From positions 1 through 64,000 of the forward strand of contig CAZLXW010000004.1 of assembly GCA_964563505.1 (NCBI GenBank): 64,000 bases of DNA. The letters run 5' to 3'. The notes under the pieces were generated by a model. It was not told the origin of the DNA. It did not search any database and worked only from the letters and a program-made list of their open reading frames with translations. The translations under genes were made by a program, and so were the position numbers. Shown here in pieces: positions 35,288-43,983 of the stretch. The stretch comes from UBA1351 sp964563505 (lineage in GTDB: Bacteria; Bacillota; Clostridia; Lachnospirales; Vallitaleaceae). Position 1 is the stretch's first letter. Each line of letters opens with the position of its first letter.

Positions 35288-36892
35288 ATGCGTGAAAAAA
35301 TTTTAGATGTTCAGGATTTTAAAGTTTCGTTTTACCAAGATCAGGGAAAACTTCAAGTGGTTAGAGGAATTGATTTATTTTTGCGTAAAGGTGAAATGAT
35401 AGGAATTGTTGGTGAGTCAGGAAGCGGAAAATCTGTGACCGTCAGTTCATTTATCAAGTTACAAGATGAATCCATCAGTTCAATTGATCAAGGTAGCGTT
35501 CTGTTTAAAGGAGAGAACTTAGTGGACCTAAGTGAAAAAAAGCTGACATCTATTCGAGGAAAGCGCATTGCTTATATTTTTCAAAACCCTTCCCAAGCTT
35601 TAAATCCATATAAACGCATTGGAAAACAACTTGAAAGTGTTCTCAAAATGCATGGGCAACCATATAGTTATCCTTTAATCTGTGAAGCCCTTAAGGAAGT
35701 AGGTATTGATTCTCCGGATACTGTGTATAATATGTATCCCTTCCAATTAAGTGGAGGACAAAATCAAAGAATTATGATTGCTCTTTGTATATTATCTAAA
35801 CCGGATATTTTAATCGCCGATGAACCGACAAGCTCCATTGATGCTTCACTTAGAAAACGCATATTGGATTTACTGATCAAGGTGAATAAAAAATATCAGA
35901 TGTCTATCATACTAATTACCCATGATTTTGATGTAGCAAAATATCTTTGCGAGCGAATTCATATTATGTATGATGGACGCATTGTTGAAGAAGGTTTACT
36001 TAGTGAAGTATTTAATAAACCCCTTCATTCATATACCCGTAAGTTAATAAAATGTGCAAGGTCCTTAGATTCTGGAGATAAAAATATCTATTCTCATGGT
36101 GGTTCTCCATTAGCCATGGAGAGTATCTTAAAAGTAGGAAACTTATCAAAACATTTTATAATAAAATCGACAACCTTTAGTAAAAAAGAAATAATCCATG
36201 CAGTAAAAAATGTAACTTTCGAGCTAAAAAGTGGACAATCGATTGGATTAATTGGAGAAAGCGGAAGTGGAAAAAGTACAATGGCTAACCTTTTATTAAA
36301 GCTACTTGAGCCAAGTAGTGGAAAAATTTATTTATTTGGCCAAGACATTACTTACATCAATGAAAGTGAAATGAGGAAATATCGACGGGATATTCAGATT
36401 ATTTTTCAATATACCAATGCTGTTTTAGATTCTAAAATGACAGTGAGTGAACTTCTTTTAGAACCTCTACGCATTCATAAAATTGTTGAAAAAAGTGAGA
36501 TGGATAGTGAGGTTGATCGGCTCTTGACGTTAGTCGGACTAAAAACAAATGAAAAAAACAAATTTCCTGGTCAACTAAGTGGTGGGCAAAACCAACGCGT
36601 AATTATTGCAAGAGCAATTGCAACGCGGGCAAAAATAATTGTATGTGATGAGCCGGTATCAGCTCTTGATGTATCCGTACAAGGTCAAATTCTGGATCTA
36701 TTATCTAAATTAAAAGACGAACTAAAGTTATCGTATATCTTTATTTCTCATGACCTGAAAGTTGTAGCGCATATGTGTGATCAAATCGCAGTCATGTATA
36801 AAGGTGAGTTTGTCGAGTTTGGGAAGACCCATGATGTGCTTTATCACTCCGAACATGATTATACGAAAAAACTATTAGAAGCAATACTTTAA
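35288..36892 (+). CDS. Fused DppD-DppF ABC ATPase
   Basis: A 534-residue protein containing two complete ATPase domains. The first half has Walker A GESGSGKSVT, signature LSGGQNQR and Walker B ILIADEPTSSID. The second half, starting near residue 280, has Walker A GESGSGKSTM, signature LSGGQNQRV and Walker B IIVCDEPVSALD. In ordinary dipeptide/oligopeptide importers these are two proteins. It lies 14 bases after the second permease-fusion gene with AAGGGGG upstream of ATG 35288, so it powers that transporter. No substrate-binding-protein gene is in this operon. Confidence 0.93.
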   Translation: MREKILDVQDFKVSFYQDQGKLQVVRGIDLFLRKGEMIGIVGESGSGKSVTVSSFIKLQDESISSIDQGSVLFKGENLVDLSEKKLTSIRGKRIAYIFQNPSQALNPYKRIGKQLESVLKMHGQPYSYPLICEALKEVGIDSPDTVYNMYPFQLSGGQNQRIMIALCILSKPDILIADEPTSSIDASLRKRILDLLIKVNKKYQMSIILITHDFDVAKYLCERIHIMYDGRIVEEGLLSEVFNKPLHSYTRKLIKCARSLDSGDKNIYSHGGSPLAMESILKVGNLSKHFIIKSTTFSKKEIIHAVKNVTFELKSGQSIGLIGESGSGKSTMANLLLKLLEPSSGKIYLFGQDITYINESEMRKYRRDIQIIFQYTNAVLDSKMTVSELLLEPLRIHKIVEKSEMDSEVDRLLTLVGLKTNEKNKFPGQLSGGQNQRVIIARAIATRAKIIVCDEPVSALDVSVQGQILDLLSKLKDELKLSYIFISHDLKVVAHMCDQIAVMYKGEFVEFGKTHDVLYHSEHDYTKKLLEAIL

Positions 36893-36928
36893 ACTATCGG
36901 CAGATAATTTCTTACAAGCTTAAAGTGG

Positions 36929-36957
36929 TTGTGCCCAATAACTGAGTAGTATATAAT
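36929..36957 (+). promoter_or_regulatory. Promoter for the coiled-coil/ftsEX operon
   Basis: TTGTGC at 36929-36934 and TATAAT at 36952-36957 with a 17-base spacer, 47 bases ahead of the ATG at 37005. Confidence 0.75.
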
Positions 36958-37004
36958 GATGGTAGTCACTAAACTAGTTATATTTTACTGTGAGGATATT
37001 TGAT

Positions 37005-38129
37005 ATGAAAAATAAAATTTTAATTATACTGTTTACATGTCTAATCGTATTCGTGTTTGGGATTAATCTTAATATGAACAATAGGATACAAGCAACAACT
37101 ACTGTGGTTGATGAAGAAGAAGTGACTCAAAATCTCGAGGACATTGAGGTGCAGGTGAGTGAAGCTTTATCAGAACTATATCGGTTGGAGCAGTTAATCC
37201 AAGAATCAAATTTTAAAGTTATTCGTATTCAAGAGGAAAAGCTAACCATACAAGAACGCATTGTAGAAATAAATGAAGAGATCCTTCAAAATAAAGAGCA
37301 ACTACGTCAATATGAAACAACCTTAGGTCAAGTGCTTGCGACTTATCAAAGAATGGGTGCGACATCTTTTTTGGAAATCATATTAGAAGCAGAGAGTTTG
37401 AAAAACTTCTTACAAAGGGTAACGCTTTTTCGAGATATGACGCAAGGTACCGGAGAACTCATGTCTAAAACAGAAGAGACCTTGGATACTCTTGGTTCGA
37501 CAGAAACATTGCTACAAGAGACCCAAGCGGCCCTTGTTGAAGAAGAACGGGTTTTATTGCTTACTGTTGAGGAAAATCAGAGATTGATAAACCAACAAGA
37601 GGAATTTTTAGGATCCCTTGAATCGGAAAGAGAAGAATATGAGGAGCAATTGAATACATTGCGAGACGCATGGATAGCTTTAAAGCCTGTTTTTAAAAAT
37701 GCGAGTATTGGATTCTCTGAGTTGGCGTCGTCAGGAGCCTTATCCGAAGATATGGTCGATGTGAGCATATCTCTTTCTGGCATTAAAGCAAGGATTACAG
37801 AAGCGGACTTCAACCGAGCTATTCAGGACAATCCGGGCTTACCTTCAATGGTGTTTTCTTTTGAAAAGGATGGGGTGGGTATCAATCTGAATCAAGATGT
37901 GCTACAACTCATGGGTTATTTTGAAGTCAGAAATGATTATGAAATCCATTATGTAGCAAGGTCTGGTCATTTTTATGGGATTGAATTAGAACCGAGTGGG
38001 ATTTCAGAACTTTATGAAGAAGGAGCTTTAATTCTTAATATAGAAAATTTAACGGATGACAATAAAGTCAAAAGTATAGAAACCAAAGAAAATGAACTTA
38101 TTTTAAATTTTGCATTTTCATTTTTTTGA
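37005..38129 (+). CDS. Exported coiled-coil protein, putative FtsEX partner
   Basis: A 374-residue protein with an N-terminal hydrophobic signal or anchor (ILIILFTCLIVFVFGINL). A long coiled coil covers about residues 45-230 and resembles the coiled-coil arm of PcsB/EnvC-type proteins, with the conserved-looking break RMGATSFLEIILEAESLKNF. A small C-terminal beta-rich domain of unknown kind (about 260-374) ends the protein. No CHAP, NlpC/P60 or LytM hydrolase domain follows. It is 15 bases ahead of ftsE and co-directional. In other bacteria FtsEX controls a wall hydrolase or its activator through such a coiled coil. ATG 37005 has TGAGGA upstream. Confidence 0.75.
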   Translation: MKNKILIILFTCLIVFVFGINLNMNNRIQATTTVVDEEEVTQNLEDIEVQVSEALSELYRLEQLIQESNFKVIRIQEEKLTIQERIVEINEEILQNKEQLRQYETTLGQVLATYQRMGATSFLEIILEAESLKNFLQRVTLFRDMTQGTGELMSKTEETLDTLGSTETLLQETQAALVEEERVLLLTVEENQRLINQQEEFLGSLESEREEYEEQLNTLRDAWIALKPVFKNASIGFSELASSGALSEDMVDVSISLSGIKARITEADFNRAIQDNPGLPSMVFSFEKDGVGINLNQDVLQLMGYFEVRNDYEIHYVARSGHFYGIELEPSGISELYEEGALILNIENLTDDNKVKSIETKENELILNFAFSFF

Positions 38130-38144
38130 TTACTGGAGGTACAC

Positions 38145-38807
38145 ATGATACGAGCACAAGAACTTGCATTAACTTATCCGACAGGAACGAAAGCCATACT
38201 GCCCTGTGATTTTGAAATAAAAAGTGGTGAATTAGTTTTTCTTATTGGTCCTAGTGGATCAGGAAAAACCAGTTTGTTGAAATTATTTATGGGAAGTGAG
38301 CTCTCAACAGAAGGAACACTTGAAGTTTTAGGACAATCTATGACAGGGTCACAACGAAATATTCAGAAAATGCGTCAATGGATTGGACCAATCTTTCAAG
38401 ATTTTCGCTTAATTCCCAATAAATCATCACTAGAAAACGTGATGTTAGGTTTGCGCTTTTTGCCACATATTCAACAGGATATAAAGGCCATTAGCGAAGA
38501 AGCCCTTATTCGGGTAGGCCTTTCACACAAGATTAAGTCCCATGTTGACACACTGTCTTGGGGAGAAAGCCAACGTGTGGCTATTGCACGTGCTATGGTG
38601 CGAGAACCCAAGTTGATTTTGGCAGACGAACCAACGGGTAACCTGGATAAAGAAAATGCGGTACATATTCTTAAGCTTCTTATGGATTTGCGCGATTCGG
38701 ATACAACGGTTATACTCACTACCCATGCAACACATTTAATTGAAGATGTGAAAAATGCAGTTTTCATTCATATGAATCAGGGACAAATGTTCCTTGAAAG
38801 GCGGTGA
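38145..38807 (+). CDS. ftsE: Cell-division ABC ATPase FtsE
   Basis: A 220-residue ABC ATPase with Walker A GPSGSGKTSL, Walker B LILADEPTGNLD and the FtsE-typical FQDFRLIPNKSSLENVML. FtsE pairs with FtsX at the division site and drives conformational signalling to wall hydrolases rather than transport. One oddity is the signature motif, which reads LSWGESQR where LSGGEQQR is usual, a Trp in place of the second Gly. The gene is framed by the coiled-coil gene (15 bases upstream) and ftsX (4 bases downstream). Start ATG 38145 follows TGGAGG. Confidence 0.9.
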   Translation: MIRAQELALTYPTGTKAILPCDFEIKSGELVFLIGPSGSGKTSLLKLFMGSELSTEGTLEVLGQSMTGSQRNIQKMRQWIGPIFQDFRLIPNKSSLENVMLGLRFLPHIQQDIKAISEEALIRVGLSHKIKSHVDTLSWGESQRVAIARAMVREPKLILADEPTGNLDKENAVHILKLLMDLRDSDTTVILTTHATHLIEDVKNAVFIHMNQGQMFLERR

Positions 38808-38811
38808 TCGC

Positions 38812-39690
38812 GTGAGAAAAAGAGGTAATAGTAGTTACTATTTGAAGGAGTCCATAGCTATTTTCCGGTATAATATGTTTTCGAATGGTTTAACCATAGT
38901 GAGTAATGGACTTATCTTTTTTTTGCTAGCCCTTGTTATTAGCAGTTTTATCATCACAGAACATATGGTTGTGATATTGGAAAGTGAAGCAGAAGTATCG
39001 GTTTATTCGAAAATGGAAATACAAGAGGATGCTGCTTGGATTAAGGATCTGACGACAATCAATGGTGTACGAGACGTTAGGCTTGTTTCAGAAGAAGAAG
39101 CTTATGAACGCATGGCAGCAATACTTGGAGAAGAAGCCCAAGTACTGCAATATTTTCAAGAAAATCCGTTTTCTGCATTTATAGAATTAAGTATTGACTT
39201 GCAAAGCATGGAGACGGTATTAGATACCTTGGAAATCATGCCTGAAATCAGTTCTATTCGAGACAACAGGGATGTTTTAGGAAAATTAAGAGATATTGTT
39301 AAAGGGATTACCTTTATGAGTGTTTTAATATTAATAGCGGTAGGAATGACCACCTTAGTCGTTTTATCCCATACGATTCGACAAAGCATCTATCATTACC
39401 GTGAACAAATCACAACATTAACACTGTTAGGGGCACCCATGCGTTTTATTGCCATACCTTTTTATATATTAGGGATATGGATGTCTTTTGTTTCGGGGAT
39501 TTTAGCTAGTGCAGGAGCTTTTTTTGTCATCCGAAGCAGTTATCGCTTTATGATGGGGCCCATTCCTTTTATTCCATTGCCGCCAATGACTGAAACTATA
39601 GAAATTGTAGCTATATATATCCTTTCACTATCTATAATCTTCGGAATTCTTGGATGTATGCTAGGTATGGTATCTGTAAAAAAACAATAG
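38812..39690 (+). CDS. ftsX: Cell-division protein FtsX
   Basis: A 292-residue membrane protein with the FtsX plan: a short cytoplasmic N-terminus, a transmembrane helix (about 22-45), an extracellular domain of about 100 residues (SEAEVSVYSKMEIQEDAAWI through SSIRDNRDVLGKL) and three further helices. The extracellular domain is where coiled-coil partners bind in related systems. The start is GTG 38812, seven bases after AGGCGG; the TTG at 38794 lies inside ftsE. It forms an operon with the upstream ftsE and coiled-coil gene. Confidence 0.92.
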   Translation: MRKRGNSSYYLKESIAIFRYNMFSNGLTIVSNGLIFFLLALVISSFIITEHMVVILESEAEVSVYSKMEIQEDAAWIKDLTTINGVRDVRLVSEEEAYERMAAILGEEAQVLQYFQENPFSAFIELSIDLQSMETVLDTLEIMPEISSIRDNRDVLGKLRDIVKGITFMSVLILIAVGMTTLVVLSHTIRQSIYHYREQITTLTLLGAPMRFIAIPFYILGIWMSFVSGILASAGAFFVIRSSYRFMMGPIPFIPLPPMTETIEIVAIYILSLSIIFGILGCMLGMVSVKKQ

Positions 39691-39701
39691 GAGGAGACCC
39701 A

Positions 39702-40715
39702 ATGAAAGCATTAGAAAAATACAAACTTGGAAATGTTGAATTAAAAAATCGTTTGGTCATGCCCCCAATGTGCATGTATTCAGCAAAGGATGATGGAAAA
39801 GCAAATGACTTCCATTTCACACACTATGAAACCAGAGCCATCGGTGGAATTGGTTTGATTATAGTGGAGGCGACTGCGGTGATGCCAAATGGCAGAATAT
39901 CGGATAGAGATCTTGGGATTTGGAATGATGAGCAGATTGAAGGACTTAAAGAGATTAACGATAGAATCAAAAAACATGGTGCTTGTCCCGGCATTCAGAT
40001 TGCACATGCCGGAAGAAAAAGTCAAGCGAGCCAAACGGAGCCGATTGCACCAAGTGCCCTTAAGTTTAGTGATGACTACCGAATGCCGAAGGCGATGGAT
40101 GAAAAAGATATTGAGCAAGTTGTTCAAGCTTTTGTTGAAGGAGCTAAGCGGGCAGTTGAAGCAGGATTTGAGTATATTGAGATTCATGGCGCGCATGGTT
40201 ATCTGAATCATGAATTTCTATCACCAATTACGAATCAACGTAAAGATAAATTTGGCGGTAGTCTAGAAAACCGTTGTCGACTTCTTACATGGATTATTAA
40301 TCAAGTAAAATCTGCTATTCCTAATCATGTAGCCCTTGGCCTAAGAGTATCAGTTTCTGATTATGTGGAGGGTGGAATTGATGGAGACGAGATGGTAAGG
40401 ATTATCAATCAAGTAAAAGAAAAGCTAGATATCGTTCATATCAGTTCGGGTGGTTTGGCTCCGGTTGCTATGAAAGCTTACCCTGGATATCAGATACGAT
40501 TTGCTGATCAGGTTAAGTATGAATGTCAGGTAGATACCATGGCAGTGGGTCTAATAACTAGCGTTGAGATGATTGAAGAAATATTGAATAACAACCGAAG
40601 TGATTTAGTGGCTATGGGAAGACTTTTATTGCGTGACCCATATTTTCCATTAAAGATCTATCATAAAGCAGGTATTGAAGAAGCAATCCCAGAGGCATAT
40701 AAAAGAGGTTTCTAA
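39702..40715 (+). CDS. NADH:flavin oxidoreductase, Old Yellow Enzyme family
   Basis: A 337-residue FMN-dependent TIM-barrel ene-reductase related to YqjM/NamA. It shows LKNRLVMPPMCMYSA near the N-terminus with the Cys typical of the YqjM class and HYETRAIGGIGLIIVEATAV. GIQIAHAGRKS carries the His pair region, and EIHGAHGYLNHEFLSPITNQR is the family signature. The C-terminal VAMGRLLLRDPYFP holds the FMN phosphate site. Members reduce activated C=C bonds with NAD(P)H; the physiological substrate is usually unknown. Start ATG 39702 follows AGGAGGAG, and it lies 11 bases after ftsX. Confidence 0.92.
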   Translation: MKALEKYKLGNVELKNRLVMPPMCMYSAKDDGKANDFHFTHYETRAIGGIGLIIVEATAVMPNGRISDRDLGIWNDEQIEGLKEINDRIKKHGACPGIQIAHAGRKSQASQTEPIAPSALKFSDDYRMPKAMDEKDIEQVVQAFVEGAKRAVEAGFEYIEIHGAHGYLNHEFLSPITNQRKDKFGGSLENRCRLLTWIINQVKSAIPNHVALGLRVSVSDYVEGGIDGDEMVRIINQVKEKLDIVHISSGGLAPVAMKAYPGYQIRFADQVKYECQVDTMAVGLITSVEMIEEILNNNRSDLVAMGRLLLRDPYFPLKIYHKAGIEEAIPEAYKRGF

Positions 40716-40749
40716 AGTAAGTATAAAATTTATAGGAAAGAGGTTATCA

Positions 40750-41856
40750 ATGTCAGGATCAATATATGGAACTATATTTAGAATTTCAACATGGGGAGAA
40801 TCTCATGGTAAAGGAGTAGGAGTAACCATTGATGGTTGTCCGTCAGGAATCAGTTTAAGTGAGGACGATATACAAAAAGACTTAGATAAAAGAAAACCCG
40901 GACAATCACCTTTTTCAACACCCAGAAAAGAAAAGGATGAAGTAGAAATTCTTTCAGGAATATTTGAGGGAAAAACCACTGGAACTCCGATTGCTATGAT
41001 TGTTCGCAATACGAACCAACGGTCGTATGACTACACCGAAATATCAAAAATTTATCGTCCCGGACATACGGATTATACCTATGATCAAAAGTATGGATTC
41101 AGAGACTATCGAGGTGGTGGACGTTCATCCGGGCGAGAAACGACAGCTAGAGTTGCAGCCGGTGCAGTTGCAAAGAAAATATTATCAGAAATTGGTATTA
41201 AGATTACGGGCTATACTTCTTCAATTGGACCCATTAAAGTGAATAAAGATCATTTTAGCGAACAGGAGATTTGGAATAATTTCCTTAGTATGCCCGATGT
41301 CCAAGCTGTAAAATTGGCAGAAGAATACTTGACAAAACTCAAGGATGAAGGGAATTCTTCAGGAGGAAGTATTGAATGTATTGTTAGCGGAATGCCGAGT
41401 GGCCTAGGAGAACCGGTGTTTGAGAAGCTGGATGCGAATTTGGCAAAAGGTCTTATGTCTGTTGGTGCGGTAAAGGCCATTGAAATTGGGGCAGGCATAG
41501 AGGTGGCTACAAAAACAGGAATAGAAAATAATGATTTTTATCAATATCAAGAGGATGGTCATATCATCAAAGAAAGCAACAACGCAGGCGGTATAATTGG
41601 TGGTATTAGCGATGGTTCAGACATATTCCTAAAAGTATACATCAAACCGACACCTTCAATTGAGATGACCCAACGTGCAGTTAATAAAAATGGAGAAAAT
41701 GTCATGATCAATGTAGAAGGTCGGCATGATCCTATTATCGTGCCTAGGGCAGTTATTGTAGTTGAGGCCATGGTTGCACTGACTTTAGTCGATATGTTAC
41801 TTTTGAATATGTCAACAAAAATGGATAATATATTAAAGGTATATAATAAAAATTAA
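40750..41856 (+). CDS. aroC: Chorismate synthase
   Basis: A 368-residue enzyme converting 5-enolpyruvylshikimate-3-phosphate to chorismate with reduced FMN, the last common step of aromatic amino acid synthesis. The signatures are visible: GTIFRISTWGESHGKGVGVTI at the N-terminus, RPGHTDYTYDQKYG, RDYRGGGRSSGRETTARVAAG and the C-terminal EGRHDP. The family length fits. Start ATG 40750 has GAAAGAGG upstream; the longer frame from 40675 overlaps the oxidoreductase. No other shikimate genes are adjacent. Confidence 0.97.
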   Translation: MSGSIYGTIFRISTWGESHGKGVGVTIDGCPSGISLSEDDIQKDLDKRKPGQSPFSTPRKEKDEVEILSGIFEGKTTGTPIAMIVRNTNQRSYDYTEISKIYRPGHTDYTYDQKYGFRDYRGGGRSSGRETTARVAAGAVAKKILSEIGIKITGYTSSIGPIKVNKDHFSEQEIWNNFLSMPDVQAVKLAEEYLTKLKDEGNSSGGSIECIVSGMPSGLGEPVFEKLDANLAKGLMSVGAVKAIEIGAGIEVATKTGIENNDFYQYQEDGHIIKESNNAGGIIGGISDGSDIFLKVYIKPTPSIEMTQRAVNKNGENVMINVEGRHDPIIVPRAVIVVEAMVALTLVDMLLLNMSTKMDNILKVYNKN

Positions 41857-41977
41857 TTTAAATTATAGAGGAATCTCGCCTTATTTATTTAAAATGTAGC
41901 TGGGGATACTGCATTATAAAGCAATATGTGTTACACTTATTAGGAGGAAATAAATAAAATTAATAAGGTGATTGAAT

Positions 41978-42319
41978 ATGCGTTTTACGCAAGAGGAAAA
42001 AAACGAGTTGTTAAAGACGTTTACAAATCTTCTGAAAAACGTTAATGGAAAAGGACCCCGAAATATTTATATTAAATATTTTGATAATGAATTACACGTT
42101 GTTATTCAAGGTGTAATAACTGATTTTGAAAAATATTTAATTAATAATTTTGGAGAAGAAGCCATTGAAATTTTTCGGAGTTTTTATGAAAGAGATTCCT
42201 ATAATTTTGAAAAACTCTTTTTACGTTCATTAGAATATAAATATCCCTTGACTTTTTATCAACTAGAATCCGACTTCGACAACGATATTTTCACATATAA
42301 AATGAAAATCTTGGAATAA
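41978..42319 (+). CDS. DUF2294-like protein
   Basis: A 113-residue cytoplasmic protein, FTQEEKNELLKTFTNLLKN followed by GKGPRNIYIKYFDNELHVVI and TDFEKYLINN. This resembles the small Firmicutes proteins annotated DUF2294, whose role is unknown. ATG 41978 is preceded by AAGGTGAT. A stronger-looking AGGAGGA at 41942-41948 has no start codon at a suitable distance. The gene stands alone between aroC and a promoter at 42344, and 121 bases upstream of it hold no clear promoter. Confidence 0.65.
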   Translation: MRFTQEEKNELLKTFTNLLKNVNGKGPRNIYIKYFDNELHVVIQGVITDFEKYLINNFGEEAIEIFRSFYERDSYNFEKLFLRSLEYKYPLTFYQLESDFDNDIFTYKMKILE

Positions 42320-42343
42320 TTCAAAATATATTTTGAAAAACTA

Positions 42344-42372
42344 TTGCATATATTTTTGAAAAAGTGTATACT
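42344..42372 (+). promoter_or_regulatory. Promoter ahead of the chemotaxis leader
   Basis: TTGCAT at 42344-42349 and TATACT at 42367-42372 with a 17-base spacer. The start is expected near 42379. Confidence 0.7.
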
Positions 42373-42378
42373 GAGAAA

Positions 42379-42522
42379 AATTAGCAATTAGAGAAAATGA
42401 CTTACGGGGAATATATTAATTAATTTGGTTGGACATAGGGAAAAGGGCTTAGACCCTTGGCTAAAATGTAGAATCAATTTTATCAAGCTTTATTTAAAGC
42501 TTTATAAAATTGGTTTTTTTTT
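42379..42522 (+). ncRNA. Structured leader or small RNA ending in a terminator
   Basis: About 144 bases from the likely transcription start to a T run. AAGGG / CCCTT (with loop CTTAGA) forms an inner hairpin enclosed by ACAT / ATGT. A second, very long hairpin begins at 42472: AATCAATTTTAT pairs with ATAAAATTGGTT around an inner AAGCTTTA / TAAAGCTT, and is followed by seven to nine T (to 42522). It lies 84 bases ahead of the chemotaxis operon. It could be an attenuator or riboswitch, or a free small RNA. I find no motif of the c-di-GMP-I, purine, preQ1 or SAM classes. The remaining intergenic bases show nothing else. Confidence 0.55.
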
Positions 42523-42606
42523 GTTCTAATATCTTTAGTCGTAGCTATTAGAAATAACATATAAGTGTGTAAAAGTGGTTGTAGAGATAAAAGAAAGGTT
42601 GTCAAG

Positions 42607-43569
42607 ATGAATGTAGAGACATTATTTTCAAATTTAAGCAAAGAGACGTCTATGATTTTAAAACAATTCCTTGATGTGGATTCTATCGGAGTCCTAATTC
42701 TCAATAGTGAATTAGAAATATTAAGTATTAATAGGTATGTTAGAGATATCTTTGAGGACGACGAGGTTGAAGTTGAAAAATATTTAGAGCATATATTTGG
42801 ATGTGAGTACATTGAACATAACTCTTTAAAAGATGAAAGGAAAAGTCAATGTAAAAATTGCATTAATAGAAACACTACGATTAACACAAAAAGACACAAA
42901 TGTGTTGTTGAAAATAGTCATGTGAACAACAAATATGTCATACACAAAAAAAAACAGATAAAATGGCTCGATTTATCAATAGCACCTATTTATATTTATG
43001 ATGAGACCTATCTTTTTTTATTACTCAAAGATTTAACACAATACATGCATTTTAAAGTGGAATATGAAATGAATCGACTTTTTGACGGTGAAGAAAGTAT
43101 GATAAAAAAAGATGAATTTCATGAAGCTGTAATGAACTGTATGAAAACCCAATATCATAATGGAGGTGTTTCGTATTTAACACTTTTGGAATTACCATAT
43201 ATCCAAATGATACAAGAAAGTTTTGGATTGTTATGGCGAAACGACTATGTAACGTCTTTTTATCAATTTATAGCAGAACAAATGGATATTTTGGACTTGT
43301 ATTGCAAATATTCCAATAATCAAATAATGGTATTTTTCCCATGTAAAATCGATGAAGAGTACAATGAATTTATAGAAACAATAATTTCATACCAGTATAA
43401 GTTGTTTCAAATGAAAGATAATGTACTTTTTAAAACGATAAAATTCACGATGGATACTGATCGTGTAAAAGAGTTAGTGGATTCAGATTACTTATATTTA
43501 GAATATTTTAAAGCAATATCACAGCTTGAACGCATCGAAAAAGACACAATACACGAATTTCGTTTTTAA
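42607..43569 (+). CDS. PAS-domain protein with degenerate GGDEF domain
   Basis: A 320-residue cytoplasmic protein. Residues ~25-150 are PAS-like (VGVLILNSELEILSINRYV), with an inserted Cys-rich stretch (GCEYIEHNS then QCKNCINRN) that could bind metal or sense redox. Residues ~180-320 follow the order of a GGDEF domain, but the active motif is CKYSNNQIMVFFP where a cyclase has RYGGDEF. It should not make c-di-GMP. It may bind a nucleotide or a partner. ATG 42607 is preceded by GAAAGG. It is the first gene of the chemotaxis run, 38 bases before cheY. Confidence 0.7.
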   Translation: MNVETLFSNLSKETSMILKQFLDVDSIGVLILNSELEILSINRYVRDIFEDDEVEVEKYLEHIFGCEYIEHNSLKDERKSQCKNCINRNTTINTKRHKCVVENSHVNNKYVIHKKKQIKWLDLSIAPIYIYDETYLFLLLKDLTQYMHFKVEYEMNRLFDGEESMIKKDEFHEAVMNCMKTQYHNGGVSYLTLLELPYIQMIQESFGLLWRNDYVTSFYQFIAEQMDILDLYCKYSNNQIMVFFPCKIDEEYNEFIETIISYQYKLFQMKDNVLFKTIKFTMDTDRVKELVDSDYLYLEYFKAISQLERIEKDTIHEFRF

Positions 43570-43607
43570 AATCAAAAAAAATACAAAGAAGAAAATGAGG
43601 TAGTTAA

Positions 43608-43967
43608 ATGAAAAAATTAATGATTGTTGATGATGCAGCTTTTATGCGAGTTTCAATTAAAAGAATGTTAGGAGATCATGACTATGAGATTGTTGCGGAA
43701 GCTGAAGATGGAGAACAAGCGGTGGAATTATACAAAAAATATAAGCCGGACGTCATTACTATGGATATTACAATGCCAAAAATGACAGGAATTGAAGCGT
43801 TAAAAGCAATAAAGGCGATTGATAAAAATGTTAAAGTGGTTATGATATCAGCAATGGGACAAGAATTTTTAATTCGGGAATCTGTCATGAATGGTGCAGA
43901 ATCATTCGTTGTAAAACCATTTAACAAAGAAAAACTAGTTGAAGTATTGAATAAAGTGACAGGATAG
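43608..43967 (+). CDS. cheY: Chemotaxis response regulator CheY
   Basis: A 119-residue single receiver domain. The acidic pair D8-D9 (IVDDAAFM), phosphorylation site D53 (VITMDITMP), the Ser of MISAMGQ and the Lys of VVKPFN are all present. CheY-P switches the flagellar motor. ATG 43608 follows AATGAGG. It lies 16 bases before cheA. Confidence 0.95.
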   Translation: MKKLMIVDDAAFMRVSIKRMLGDHDYEIVAEAEDGEQAVELYKKYKPDVITMDITMPKMTGIEALKAIKAIDKNVKVVMISAMGQEFLIRESVMNGAESFVVKPFNKEKLVEVLNKVTG

Positions 43968-43983
43968 TTAAGAGGAGGGGAAT

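Noticed and set aside
41942..41948. AGGAGGA as the ribosome binding site of a small gene upstream of the DUF2294-like gene
   Set aside because: No ATG, GTG or TTG follows at a suitable distance with an open frame.
42379..42522. Cyclic di-GMP riboswitch upstream of chemotaxis genes
   Set aside because: The conserved cores of the known c-di-GMP classes are not visible; the element is left unclassified.
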